Source of the DNA: Mycobacterium sp. ITM-2016-00318
Lineage (GTDB): Bacteria > Actinomycetota > Actinomycetes > Mycobacteriales > Mycobacteriaceae
Length of the DNA stretch: 64,000 nt
Assembly: GCF_002968285.2 (NCBI RefSeq)
Contig: NZ_CP134400.1
Coordinates: 4,960,001-5,024,000, forward strand
Reading direction: 5' to 3'
Shown: positions 34,372 to 42,549 of the stretch, in pieces
Position numbering within the stretch: position 1 is the stretch's first letter
Layout of the letters: each line of letters starts with the position of its first letter
The notes under the pieces: model-generated
What the model was told of the DNA's origin: nothing
Seen by the model: only the letters and a program-made list of their open reading frames with translations
The model's database searches: none
Program-made: the position numbers and the translations under genes

Positions 34372-35378
34372 CTCAGCCCGTAGCCCACCCTCAAGCCACC
34401 GACCCGAACGACGGAGCCGCAACGACGGCGACGCCGGAGTCAGCGCGTAACGCATTGCTCGCGCTGCGCAACGAGATCGCCAAGGTGGTCGTCGGTCAGG
34501 ACGCCGTCGTCAGTGGCCTGGTCATCGCGCTGCTGTGCCGCGGCCACGTGCTGCTCGAAGGCGTGCCTGGCGTCGCCAAGACGCTGCTCGTTCGAACGCT
34601 CTCTGCGGCACTGCAGTTGGAGTTCAAGCGCGTGCAGTTCACTCCCGACCTGATGCCCGGTGACGTCACGGGCTCGTTGGTGTACGACGCCCGCACCGCC
34701 GAGTTCGAGTTCCATCCCGGTCCCGTGTTCACCAACCTGATGCTCGCCGACGAGATAAACCGAACACCGCCGAAGACGCAGGCGGCGCTGCTCGAGGCGA
34801 TGGAGGAACGCCAGGTCAGCGTCGAGGGCGAAGCGCGCCCGCTGCCCGATCCTTTCATCGTCGCCGCCACCCAGAACCCGATCGAATACGAAGGCACCTA
34901 TCAGCTGCCGGAGGCGCAGTTGGACCGGTTTCTTCTGAAGCTCAATGTGCCGCTGCCCCCGCGGGATCAGGAGATCGCAATCCTCGACCGGCATGCGCGC
35001 GGCTTCGACCCGCGCGACCTCTCCGCGGTGCAGCCGGTTGCCGGCGCGGCCGAGTTGGCCGCGGGGCGTGCCGCGGTTCGCGGAGTTCTGGTCGCCGACG
35101 AGGTGCTCGGTTACATCGTCGACATCGTCGGAGCGACAAGGCATTCCCCGTCGCTGCAGCTCGGCGTGTCACCACGCGGCGCGACGGCCCTGCTCGCGAC
35201 CGCCCGGTCGTGGGCGTGGTTGTCCGGCCGCAACTACGTAACACCCGACGACGTGAAGGCGATGGCGCGCCCGACGCTGCGGCACCGGGTTGCGCTGCGG
35301 CCGGAAGCCGAATTGGAGGGCGCCAGCCCCGACGGCGTGCTCGACGGCATTCTGGCTGCCGTGCCGGTGCCGCGATAG
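34368..35378 (+). CDS. moxR2: MoxR-family AAA+ ATPase
   Basis: A 336-aa AAA+ ATPase: Walker A GVPGVAKT, Walker B LMLADEINR with the downstream PPKTQAALLEAMEE (MoxR hallmark), and sensor NPIEYEGTYQLPEAQLDRF. MoxR proteins act as chaperones that insert cofactors or mature complexes, usually with the VWA/DUF58 partner encoded next to them. Orthologue of Rv3692. Start GTG 34368 overlaps the preceding gene. Confidence 0.95.
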   Translation: MTQPVAHPQATDPNDGAATTATPESARNALLALRNEIAKVVVGQDAVVSGLVIALLCRGHVLLEGVPGVAKTLLVRTLSAALQLEFKRVQFTPDLMPGDVTGSLVYDARTAEFEFHPGPVFTNLMLADEINRTPPKTQAALLEAMEERQVSVEGEARPLPDPFIVAATQNPIEYEGTYQLPEAQLDRFLLKLNVPLPPRDQEIAILDRHARGFDPRDLSAVQPVAGAAELAAGRAAVRGVLVADEVLGYIVDIVGATRHSPSLQLGVSPRGATALLATARSWAWLSGRNYVTPDDVKAMARPTLRHRVALRPEAELEGASPDGVLDGILAAVPVPR

Positions 35379-36700
35379 TGGTCGTCACCGGCCGTGCCGG
35401 CCTGGTGGCAGTGCTCTGCTTGCTGCCGATCGTGCTATCGCCCTGGCCCGCAGCGGCGTTCGTCGTTTTGCTCGCTCTTCTGGCGTTGGGGTTGGCGGCC
35501 GACATCGCGCTTGCCGCAAGTACGCGTCGCCTGTCGTTCGTCCGGTTCGGGGATACCGCAGCGCGGCTGGGGCAGCCGGTCGCCGCGGGATTGGCGATCG
35601 AGAACGTCGGGAGGCGCCGTTTCCGCGGCGAGATGCGCGACGCGTGGCCGCCGAGCGGCCGGGCGCAACCCCGTACCCACGCGGTGAAACTGGCTCCCGG
35701 CCAACGGAGCACCGTCGAGACCTGGCTGCGGCCCGTGCGCAGGGGTGATCAGCGGTCAGCGTTGATCACCGCCCGTGCGATCGGACCGCTCGGGCTCGCG
35801 GGCAGGCAGAGCTCACACCGCGTGCCGTGGCAGATCCGCATCCTTCCGCCGTTCCTCTCCCGTAAGCATCTGCCCTCGCGGCTGGCGAAGCTTCGCGAGC
35901 TGGACGGGGCGGTTCCGGTGCTTATCCGCGGCCAGGGAACGGAATTCGACTCGCTGCGTGAATACGTCATCGGTGACGACGTGCGGTCCATCGACTGGCG
36001 CGCCACGGCTCGCCGCGCCGATGTCGTGGTGCGCACCTGGCGCCCTGAACGCGATCGCCGGGTGGTGATCGTGCTGGACACCGGGCGCACGTCGGCGGGC
36101 CGTGTCGGCGTCGATCCCACGCGGGCCGATCCTGGCGGGTGGCCGCGGCTGGACTGGTCGATGGACGCTGCCCTGCTGTTGGCGGCGCTGGCATCCCGGG
36201 CCGGCGACCACGTCGACTTCCTCGCCCACGACCGGGTCAGCCGCGCAGGCGTGTTCAACGCCAACCGGACCGAACTGCTCGCGCAGCTTGTCAACGCGAT
36301 GGCACCGCTGGAGCCCGCCCTCGTCGAGTCGGACGCCACCGCGATCGTGGCTGCCGTGCAGCGCCGGGTCCGGCGGCGTGCGTTGGTGGTGCTGATGACG
36401 GACCTGAACGCGTCGGCCCTCGACGAAGGTTTGATGGCGGTGTTGCCGCAGCTGTCGGCCAGACATCAGGTGCTGCTGGCCGCGGTCGCCGATCCCCGGG
36501 TCGATCGCCTGGCCGCAGGCCGGGCCGATGCGGCGCAGGTGTACGACGCGGCGGCCGCCGAGCGGGCCCGCAACGACCGGCGCACGATCGCGTCGCGGCT
36601 GCGCCGCCACGGGGTCGACGTCGTCGACGCGCCTCCCGAGGAGTTGGCGCCCGCGCTCGCCGACCACTATCTGGCGATGAAGGCAGGCGGCAGGCTTTAG
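35378..36700 (+). CDS. DUF58 protein (MoxR partner, Rv3693-type)
   Basis: A 440-aa protein with two N-terminal TM helices and a DUF58 motif (GTEFDSLREYVIGDDVRSID at residues ~187-206) followed by a von Willebrand A-like domain with the MIDAS-like DTGRTSAG. GTG 35378 overlaps the moxR stop by 1 nt (TAGTG). Expected to work as the client adaptor of MoxR. Converges with SpoIIM. Confidence 0.9.
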   Translation: MVVTGRAGLVAVLCLLPIVLSPWPAAAFVVLLALLALGLAADIALAASTRRLSFVRFGDTAARLGQPVAAGLAIENVGRRRFRGEMRDAWPPSGRAQPRTHAVKLAPGQRSTVETWLRPVRRGDQRSALITARAIGPLGLAGRQSSHRVPWQIRILPPFLSRKHLPSRLAKLRELDGAVPVLIRGQGTEFDSLREYVIGDDVRSIDWRATARRADVVVRTWRPERDRRVVIVLDTGRTSAGRVGVDPTRADPGGWPRLDWSMDAALLLAALASRAGDHVDFLAHDRVSRAGVFNANRTELLAQLVNAMAPLEPALVESDATAIVAAVQRRVRRRALVVLMTDLNASALDEGLMAVLPQLSARHQVLLAAVADPRVDRLAAGRADAAQVYDAAAAERARNDRRTIASRLRRHGVDVVDAPPEELAPALADHYLAMKAGGRL

Positions 36701-36749
36701 TCGCACGACGATCGAGCGGCGAGGGACGAGCCGCGTTGAGAAGTGCGAC
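36700..36749. terminator. candidate terminator between DUF58 and SpoIIM
   Basis: Nested arms GTCGCAC (36700-36706)/GTGCGAC (36743-36749) and GCGGC (36716-36720)/GCCGC (36730-36734) lie in the 57-nt gap between the converging genes. Confidence 0.4.
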
Positions 36750-36757
36750 CCGACATT

Positions 36758-37750
36758 TTAGCCGGTCGGGACCACGTCCGGTGCGTCGTCGATGTCACCG
36801 GTCTCACCCGCCGCAACGGCCTTGCGGCCGAAGTGGATCACGTAATAAAGGAAGACGATTTCGGCGGCCACGCCGATCGCGATGCGCATGACGGTCGGCA
36901 GCGGCGACGGCGTGACGAGCGCTTCGATCAGGCCGGAGACGAGCAACACGGCGACCAGTCCGACAGCCACGGACACCACCGCCCTGCCCTTCTCGGCGAG
37001 CGCCTGACCGCGCGGGCGATTGCCGGGCGAGATCGCCGTCCAGCCGAGCTGCATGCCCACTGCGCCGGCAAGGAAGACGGCGGTCATCTCGAGCAGCCCG
37101 TGCGGCGTGAGGAGGCCGAGCAATATGTCGCCCTTCCCTGCGTCGAACATCAGGCCGCCTATGAGCCCGAGGTTGGCGGCGTTCTGAAAGAGGATGTAGG
37201 GGATGGGGATTCCGAGCAGCAATGCGAACGCGATGCACTGCGCCGCCACCAGCGAGTTGTTCGTCCATACCTGCAGCGCGAACGAGGCCGCGGGGTTCTC
37301 GCTGTAATAGTCGGCGACCTCGTGGTTGACCAGATGCTCGATCTCGGCGGGTGTTCCGATGGTCGCCTGCACGCCCGGATTGCCCGCCACCCACATCGCA
37401 ATGACGACCGTGACGGTCAAGAACACCACCGCGGTCGCCACCCACCACCGCCACGACCGGTATGCGGCGACCGGGAAAGACACCGTCCAGAACCGGATGA
37501 ACTCGCTCCACAGCGATGCGTGCGCGCTGGTGACGGCCGATCTGGCCCGCGCCACCAGCGACGACAATCGGCCCACCAGAACCGAATCGCTCGACGCCGT
37601 TCGCACCATCGACAGATGAGTCGACACCCGCTGGTAGAGCTCGACCAACTCGTCGACCTCGGCGCCGGTCAGCCTGCGACGCCGCTTGACCAGCTCCTCG
37701 AGCCGATTCCAGGTCGGTCGATGGGCGAGCACGAACGCATCGACATCCAC
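36758..37750 (-). CDS. SpoIIM (stage II sporulation M)-like membrane protein (Rv3694c-type)
   Basis: A 330-aa protein: cytoplasmic helical N-terminus, then about five TM helices with FALLLGIPIPYILFQNAANLG and LLTPHGLLEMTAVFLAGAVG, the SpoIIM/DUF95 core. Mycobacteria do not sporulate; the family also occurs with MoxR/RDD genes as a membrane component. GTG 37750 is chosen because a minus-strand -10 box TAGGAT ends 7 nt upstream; an ATG at 37780 would share the CATG of the divergent RDD start. Confidence 0.88.
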   Translation of the reverse strand: MDVDAFVLAHRPTWNRLEELVKRRRRLTGAEVDELVELYQRVSTHLSMVRTASSDSVLVGRLSSLVARARSAVTSAHASLWSEFIRFWTVSFPVAAYRSWRWWVATAVVFLTVTVVIAMWVAGNPGVQATIGTPAEIEHLVNHEVADYYSENPAASFALQVWTNNSLVAAQCIAFALLLGIPIPYILFQNAANLGLIGGLMFDAGKGDILLGLLTPHGLLEMTAVFLAGAVGMQLGWTAISPGNRPRGQALAEKGRAVVSVAVGLVAVLLVSGLIEALVTPSPLPTVMRIAIGVAAEIVFLYYVIHFGRKAVAAGETGDIDDAPDVVPTG

Positions 37751-37757
37751 CCCGCGA

Positions 37758-37770
37758 ATCCTAGTAGCGT
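37758..37770. promoter_or_regulatory. back-to-back divergent -10 boxes
   Basis: TAGGAT on the minus strand (37763-37758) and TAGCGT on the plus strand (37765-37770) are separated by 1 bp. Each lies 7-8 nt before a start codon, so both genes may be leaderless and their promoters mutually exclusive. Confidence 0.45.
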
Positions 37771-37778
37771 TGATCTCC

Positions 37779-38633
37779 ATGGTCGGGCAGGCGGAACAGG
37801 TGGTGACGGGCGACGCCGTCGTCCTCGACGTGCAGATCGCGCAGCTACCGGTGCGGGCGCTGTCGGCCCTCATCGACGTCGCGGTGATCTTCGTCGCCTA
37901 CCTCGCGGGCGTCATGCTGTGGGCGATCACTCTCAGCGAGTTCGATCCCGCCCTGTCGGCCGCTGTGCTGATCATCTTCACCGTGCTGACGATCATCGGC
38001 TATCCGGTGATCTTCGAGTCCGCAACCCGCGGCAGGACGCTCGGCAAGATGGCGCTCGGGCTGCGGGTGGTCTCCGACGACGGCGGCCCGGAGCGGTTCC
38101 GGCAGGCGCTGTTTCGCGCGCTGGCATCGTTCATCGAGATCTGGATGTTCTTCGGTGGCCCCGCGGTGATCTGCAGTTTGCTGTCGCCGAAGGGCAAGCG
38201 TCTCGGGGATGTGTTCGCAGGCACCGTGGTGATCAGCGAGCGCGGGCCAAAGCTCCCGCCACCCCCGGTGATGCCGCCGTCGCTGGCGTGGTGGGCGTCG
38301 TCGCTGCAATTGTCGGGCCTCGGTCCTGAGCAGGCCCAGTTGGCGCGCCAGTTCCTTTCTCGAGCCCCGCAATTGCACCCTCAGACGCGAGACCAGATGG
38401 CCTATCGCATTGCGAGCGACGTCGTCGCACGCATCTCACCGCCGCCACCTCCCGGTGTTCCACCGCAGTACATGCTCGCAGCGGTTCTGGCCGAGCGGCA
38501 CCGCCGCGAGTTGGAGCGGCTGAGGCCCGCGCCCGGGCAACCGCCGTCGCCGCCGGGCCCGCCGATGTATCGGCCGGCGCCGACGGTGCCGCCCGCAGCA
38601 CCGCACGATGGCGGCTTCGCCCCACCGGGCTAG
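37779..38633 (+). CDS. RDD-family membrane protein (Rv3695-type)
   Basis: A 284-aa protein: an RDD domain with TM helices (VRALSALIDVAVIFVAYLAG; GYPVIFESATRGRTLGKMALGLRV; GKRLGDVFAGT) and a ~100-residue Pro-rich cytoplasmic tail. RDD proteins are predicted transporters or membrane scaffolds. Head to head with SpoIIM and next to the MoxR cluster. ATG 37779. Confidence 0.88.
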   Translation: MVGQAEQVVTGDAVVLDVQIAQLPVRALSALIDVAVIFVAYLAGVMLWAITLSEFDPALSAAVLIIFTVLTIIGYPVIFESATRGRTLGKMALGLRVVSDDGGPERFRQALFRALASFIEIWMFFGGPAVICSLLSPKGKRLGDVFAGTVVISERGPKLPPPPVMPPSLAWWASSLQLSGLGPEQAQLARQFLSRAPQLHPQTRDQMAYRIASDVVARISPPPPPGVPPQYMLAAVLAERHRRELERLRPAPGQPPSPPGPPMYRPAPTVPPAAPHDGGFAPPG

Positions 38634-38704
38634 CGGTAACACCCGCCGATCAGCATCAACCCGCGGCGCTGGCGATCGCGGCGAGGGCCGAGCATTCCGC
38701 CTGA

Positions 38705-40045
38705 CTAGCCGCTGATCCAGTTGCCATGGAAGCCGTGTGGAACACGCTGCGGCAGTTTGATTCTCGCCACCGGATCAGCGGAGAAGTCCGACGCGTCGAT
38801 AATCACCAGATCGCTGCCGTCGCGAGCCGGGTCGTACACGTAACCCAGGTACCAACCGCTGCTTTCATCCGCGGGCCCTGTCGTCGACGGCACGAACACC
38901 GCCTCACCGGGCTGACCGGGCGACTGCTTACTACCCAGCGCGTGCTCGACCGAGACGCCGGTGTCGAGGTCGTACCGGAGCAGGCTGCCGTCACCAACCG
39001 ACACCGCATAACGGGCCCGCAGCCCCGCCAGCCGGTCGTCGATGCGTGGGAACTCCACCGCACGGTCGTCGAGCTGACGTTCGGCGACCCGCCCGGTCTT
39101 CAGGTCGACGGTCCAGCTCCACAACACTCCGTCGGTCTCGAACCCGCTGGTACCCCGCCACAGCTCTCGATACCGGACCGCCTGTAGCACAACGGAATCA
39201 CCGTCGTCGTAGGCATTGGCGACGTGGAACACGTAACACGGGTCGATGTCGAACCAGCGCACCTCGCCGTATGGGTCGTCCCGGGGTAGCACACCGAACC
39301 TGGCCCCGTAGTCGTCGTCCCAGCGGAAAGGCATGTCGCGACCTGCCGATTTCATGATCTCGACGTCAAAGACGACCGGCAGGTCCATGAAGACGACGTG
39401 GCCTGCGGTCATCGCGAAGTCGTGCATCATCGTCAGCGCTGGAACTTCGAGCGGCCGGTTGATCGTCAGCTCGCCGCTTGCCTCGGCGCGGTGATACGTC
39501 ACGTGCGGTTCGAAGATGTTGCCGTACCCGAAGAAGTGCAACTCACCCGTCGTCGGGCAGATCTTCGGGTGGGCGGTCATCGAATCGGCGAGCTTGCCGC
39601 CGAAGTCGTAGGCGCCCACCGTCTTCAGGTCGTTGGTGATCTCGTATGGCAGCGACGACTCGACAAGCGCCAGTGTCTTGCCCGCATGGTTGATCACGTG
39701 GGTGTTGGCGACGCTGGAGTGCAGATTGCGGGTTCCGTCGGCGTTGTAGATCGGAAACTCCTTGTCGAAGCTCTCGGTGCGCACCCAGCGGTTGCGGTAC
39801 CAGGCGGCGCGGCCGCCTTCGATGCGGACGCCGTGGATCATCCCGTCGCCGCTGAACCAGTGCCCGCTGGCCTGCCGCGGGTTGGGACCGTTGCGCAGAT
39901 ACCAGCCGTCGAGTTCGGCCGGTATCGCGCCTTCGACCGGCAGATCGAATTCGGTGAGTTCGTCGGCGATCGGCGCGAAGTTGTCGAGTTTGAAGAAGTC
40001 GCCGGTGTTGAACAGGGCCGACGTGTCCGACCTGGTTTCCGTCAT
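38705..40045 (-). CDS. carotenoid cleavage dioxygenase family enzyme
   Basis: A 446-aa seven-bladed propeller Fe(II) dioxygenase. The four His ligands appear in MTAHPK, TMMHDFA, YVFHVANAY and VPHGFHGNW. Family members cleave carotenoids, apocarotenoids or stilbenes; the substrate is unknown. AGGAG precedes ATG 40045. Divergent from a PadR regulator across an operator-rich 77-bp gap, which probably controls both. Not part of the M. tuberculosis order here. Confidence 0.93.
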   Translation of the reverse strand: MTETRSDTSALFNTGDFFKLDNFAPIADELTEFDLPVEGAIPAELDGWYLRNGPNPRQASGHWFSGDGMIHGVRIEGGRAAWYRNRWVRTESFDKEFPIYNADGTRNLHSSVANTHVINHAGKTLALVESSLPYEITNDLKTVGAYDFGGKLADSMTAHPKICPTTGELHFFGYGNIFEPHVTYHRAEASGELTINRPLEVPALTMMHDFAMTAGHVVFMDLPVVFDVEIMKSAGRDMPFRWDDDYGARFGVLPRDDPYGEVRWFDIDPCYVFHVANAYDDGDSVVLQAVRYRELWRGTSGFETDGVLWSWTVDLKTGRVAERQLDDRAVEFPRIDDRLAGLRARYAVSVGDGSLLRYDLDTGVSVEHALGSKQSPGQPGEAVFVPSTTGPADESSGWYLGYVYDPARDGSDLVIIDASDFSADPVARIKLPQRVPHGFHGNWISG

Positions 40046-40082
40046 GGTGGTCTCCTGTCGCTTACCGCCTCAATCTGACATT

Positions 40083-40116
40083 TCACTAGTGACATGTCAA
40101 GACTGGCATGTACGAT
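40083..40116 (+). promoter_or_regulatory. padR promoter with overlapping palindromic operators
   Basis: Two perfect 10-bp palindromes overlap: TCACTAGTGA (40083-40092) and TGACATGTCA (40090-40099). The -35 GTGACA (40089-40094), 16-bp spacer and -10 TACGAT (40111-40116) lead to GTG 40123 at the predicted transcription start. Confidence 0.65.
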
Positions 40117-40122
40117 TCCTCC

Positions 40123-40653
40123 GTGAGTCTTCGGATGGCGGCGCTCGGGCTGTTGGCCCAACAGCCCGGCAGCGGCTACGACCTGCTGAAGACTTTCGAG
40201 AGGTCGATGGCGAACGTCTGGCCGGCCACGCAGAGCCAGCTCTACGGCGAACTCAACAAACTCGCCGACAACGGGCTCATCGAGGTGACTGACATCGGAC
40301 CCCGCGGCCGCAAGGAGTACCGCATCACGGCGGCCGGGCGCACCGAACTTCAGCGCTGGATGATGAGCCCCGAAGACGATCCACCTTTCCGTGACGCCTC
40401 GCTTCTGCGCGTCTTCCTGCTCGGCGAGATCGAGCCGGATCAAGCCCGCAGGCACATGGTTGCGGTCGCCGAACACGCCGACTCCGAGGTCAAGCGGCTC
40501 GAAGCGCTCAAGGACTCCATCGACTGGAAGGACGGCGTCGACCTGTTCTTCGGCGGGGCCGCACTCGAGTACGGCCTGCGCCTCGGCGCGATGGAGGCCA
40601 CGTGGGCGCGGTGGGTCATCGACCAAATCGACGGACGCCGGAAAAAGCTGTAA
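40123..40653 (+). CDS. PadR-family transcriptional regulator (N-terminal wHTH plus helical C-domain)
   Basis: A 176-aa PadR regulator: the SLRMAALGLLAQQPGSGYDLLK start and YGELNKLADNGLIEV recognition helix, then a Vir_act_alpha_C-like helical domain for dimerisation. GTG 40123 is preferred over ATG 40108 because it begins at the family consensus and is 6 nt after a -10 box. Likely represses the divergent dioxygenase and itself, released by a phenolic or apocarotenoid ligand (inference). Confidence 0.9.
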   Translation: MSLRMAALGLLAQQPGSGYDLLKTFERSMANVWPATQSQLYGELNKLADNGLIEVTDIGPRGRKEYRITAAGRTELQRWMMSPEDDPPFRDASLLRVFLLGEIEPDQARRHMVAVAEHADSEVKRLEALKDSIDWKDGVDLFFGGAALEYGLRLGAMEATWARWVIDQIDGRRKKL

Positions 40654-40771
40654 GCAGCCGCACGCCGCTGCTCCTCCATGTGAGGTCGGTCCGACGCCGA
40701 ACCGTGGTGACAGACCAAGCTCGCCTACTGCTCGCGCGAGCCCGAGCGTCTGGGCGTTGCATCACGATAGA

Positions 40772-40798
40772 TTCCGATATATCGTTGACGTATCGGAA
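40772..40798 (+). promoter_or_regulatory. operator upstream of the second PadR gene
   Basis: Perfect 8-bp inverted repeat TTCCGATA (40772-40779)/TATCGGAA (40791-40798) with an 11-nt centre containing TTGACG. Typical of PadR autoregulation. The remaining ~110 nt between 40654 and 40771 hold no gene. Confidence 0.55.
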
Positions 40799-40839
40799 GC
40801 GCATTCGGCGTTTCCCGACGAACGTAAGGACTTTCCGCA

Positions 40840-41565
40840 ATGAACGACCCATTCACCCCACCACCCGGTGGTTTCGGCTTCGGCTTCGATCCGGAGCAGC
40901 GCCGCGGCCTCCACGAACACCGTCGGCAGGCCCGGCGGGATTTCCGTGAACACGTGCGCGAACACGGCACCGGCCGGAACGGCCCGTTCGGCCCCGGCTT
41001 CCAGGCCGGCTTCGGCGGATTCGGGCCCGGCCGCGGTGGCTTCGGCTTCGACCCGCGCGGCGGCTTCGGATTCGGCGGACCGCGCGGCCGACGCGGCGGA
41101 GGCAGGCGCGGTAAGCGCGGCGACGTCCGCGCCGCCATCCTGGTTCTGCTCGCCGACCGCGCGATGCACGGCTACGAGATGATCCAAGAGATCTCCGAAC
41201 GCAGCAACGGCCTCTGGCGCCCGAGCCCCGGATCCGTCTACCCGACGCTCCAGCTTCTGGTCGACGAGGGTCTCATCGCCGGAACCGAAAGCGACGGCAG
41301 CAAGCGGCTTTTCGAGCTGACCGATGAAGGCCGCGCCGCGGCCGAGAAGGTCGAGACACCGCCGTGGGAAGAGATCGCCGAAGGCTGGAAGGATCAGGCT
41401 CCCGGCCAGCTCAATCTGCACACCGCGGTCACCCAGCTGATGGGCGCGGTCGCCCAGTCGAACTTCGCCGCGACAGAGGAGCAGCAGCAGCGCGTCGCCG
41501 ACATCGTCAACAATGCGCGCCGCGAGATCTACAACATCCTCGGTGAGACGGACGAGACCGAGTAG
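40840..41565 (+). CDS. PadR-family regulator with Gly/Phe/Arg-rich N-terminal extension
   Basis: A 241-aa protein. Residues ~1-95 are low-complexity (FGFGFDP, GGFGFGGPRGRRGGG repeats), ending in a basic patch; residues ~97-175 are a PadR wHTH (VRAAILVLLADRAMHGYEMIQEI, SPGSVYPTLQLLVDEGLI). A short C-terminal helix follows. The extension is unlike classical PadR and could bind nucleic acid or condense. AAGGA precedes ATG 40840. Confidence 0.88.
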   Translation: MNDPFTPPPGGFGFGFDPEQRRGLHEHRRQARRDFREHVREHGTGRNGPFGPGFQAGFGGFGPGRGGFGFDPRGGFGFGGPRGRRGGGRRGKRGDVRAAILVLLADRAMHGYEMIQEISERSNGLWRPSPGSVYPTLQLLVDEGLIAGTESDGSKRLFELTDEGRAAAEKVETPPWEEIAEGWKDQAPGQLNLHTAVTQLMGAVAQSNFAATEEQQQRVADIVNNARREIYNILGETDETE

Positions 41566-41614
41566 TCGCAATCGGACCGGAATAAGCCCGGCGGAAATGG
41601 TGTACGCACTAACT

Positions 41615-42496
41615 ATGCAAACCTTTCCGCTGGGCTCCTTCCATGTCGGTCGTGTCGGATACGGCGCCATGCAGTTGCCCGGTCCGGGAGTTCTCGGGCC
41701 GCCGCGCGACCACGACGAAGCGCTGGCCGTGCTGCGCAGGGCCGTCGAATTGGGCATCAACCACATCGACACCGAGCAGTTCTACGGGCCCAACATCGCC
41801 AACGAACTCATCCGTGAGGCCCTGCACCCCTACCCTGCCGGCCTCGCTCTTGTCAGCAAGGTGGGCGCTCGCCGCGATGACGCGGGCGCATGGTTGCCCG
41901 CCCAGCAGCCCGACGAGTTGAGGGCCAGCATCGAGGAGAATCTGCGCACGCTGGGCACCGACCGGCTCGCGGCGGTCAACCTCCGCGTGCACGACGAAGC
42001 CGCCGACCCGAACGCGGCCGCAGCCGTGAACCGCGAGCTGTTCGACCGTCAGCTCGACGCCATGATCAAGGCTCGCGACGAAGGGCTGATCGGCGGCATC
42101 GGATTGTCCAGCATCGTGGCCGACGATCTGCGAATCGCGTTGGACCGCACTGAGATCGTCTGCGTGCAGAACGCATACAACCTCGTCGACCGGACTTCGC
42201 AGCCGGTACTCGACGCCTGCATCGAACACGACATCGCATTCGTTCCGTTCTTCCCGCTCGGCTCAGCGTTCACCGCCGACAATCCCGTGCTCGGACATCA
42301 GGCGGTCAAGCGTGAGGCGGAGAAACTCGGCCGCACCCCGGCGCAGATCGCGCTGGCGTGGACGTTGTCGGTCGCACCGAACGTGCTGCTGATCCCCGGC
42401 ACATCGTCGGTGGCGCATCTCGAGGAGAACACCGCCGTCGCCGACATCCGACTGGACGACGACACCAAGCGTGAACTCGACGACGCCGCCGCTTAG
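41615..42496 (+). CDS. aldo/keto reductase
   Basis: A 293-aa NAD(P)H-dependent aldo/keto reductase. Catalytic Asp and Tyr lie in HIDTEQFYG, Lys in VSKVG and His in NLRVHDE; the cofactor pocket includes IPGTSSVAHLEEN. It follows the second PadR gene by 49 nt on the same strand and is possibly controlled by it. Ends inside a palindromic element shared with glpK. ATG 41600 is an alternative start. Confidence 0.9.
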   Translation: MQTFPLGSFHVGRVGYGAMQLPGPGVLGPPRDHDEALAVLRRAVELGINHIDTEQFYGPNIANELIREALHPYPAGLALVSKVGARRDDAGAWLPAQQPDELRASIEENLRTLGTDRLAAVNLRVHDEAADPNAAAAVNRELFDRQLDAMIKARDEGLIGGIGLSSIVADDLRIALDRTEIVCVQNAYNLVDRTSQPVLDACIEHDIAFVPFFPLGSAFTADNPVLGHQAVKREAEKLGRTPAQIALAWTLSVAPNVLLIPGTSSVAHLEENTAVADIRLDDDTKRELDDAAA

Positions 42497-42500
42497 TTGC

Positions 42501-42549
42501 GATTTCGGCGCGCTGACGTGCGCTCAGCGTCGATCAGCGCGCCGAAATC
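42501..42549. repeat. palindromic intergenic element, copy 2
   Basis: Perfect 15-bp arms GATTTCGGCGCGCTG (42501-42515)/CAGCGCGCCGAAATC (42535-42549) with a 19-nt loop containing CAGCGTCGAT. Same element as 9907-9955. It lies between convergent AKR and glpK and overlaps the glpK stop codon. Confidence 0.75.
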
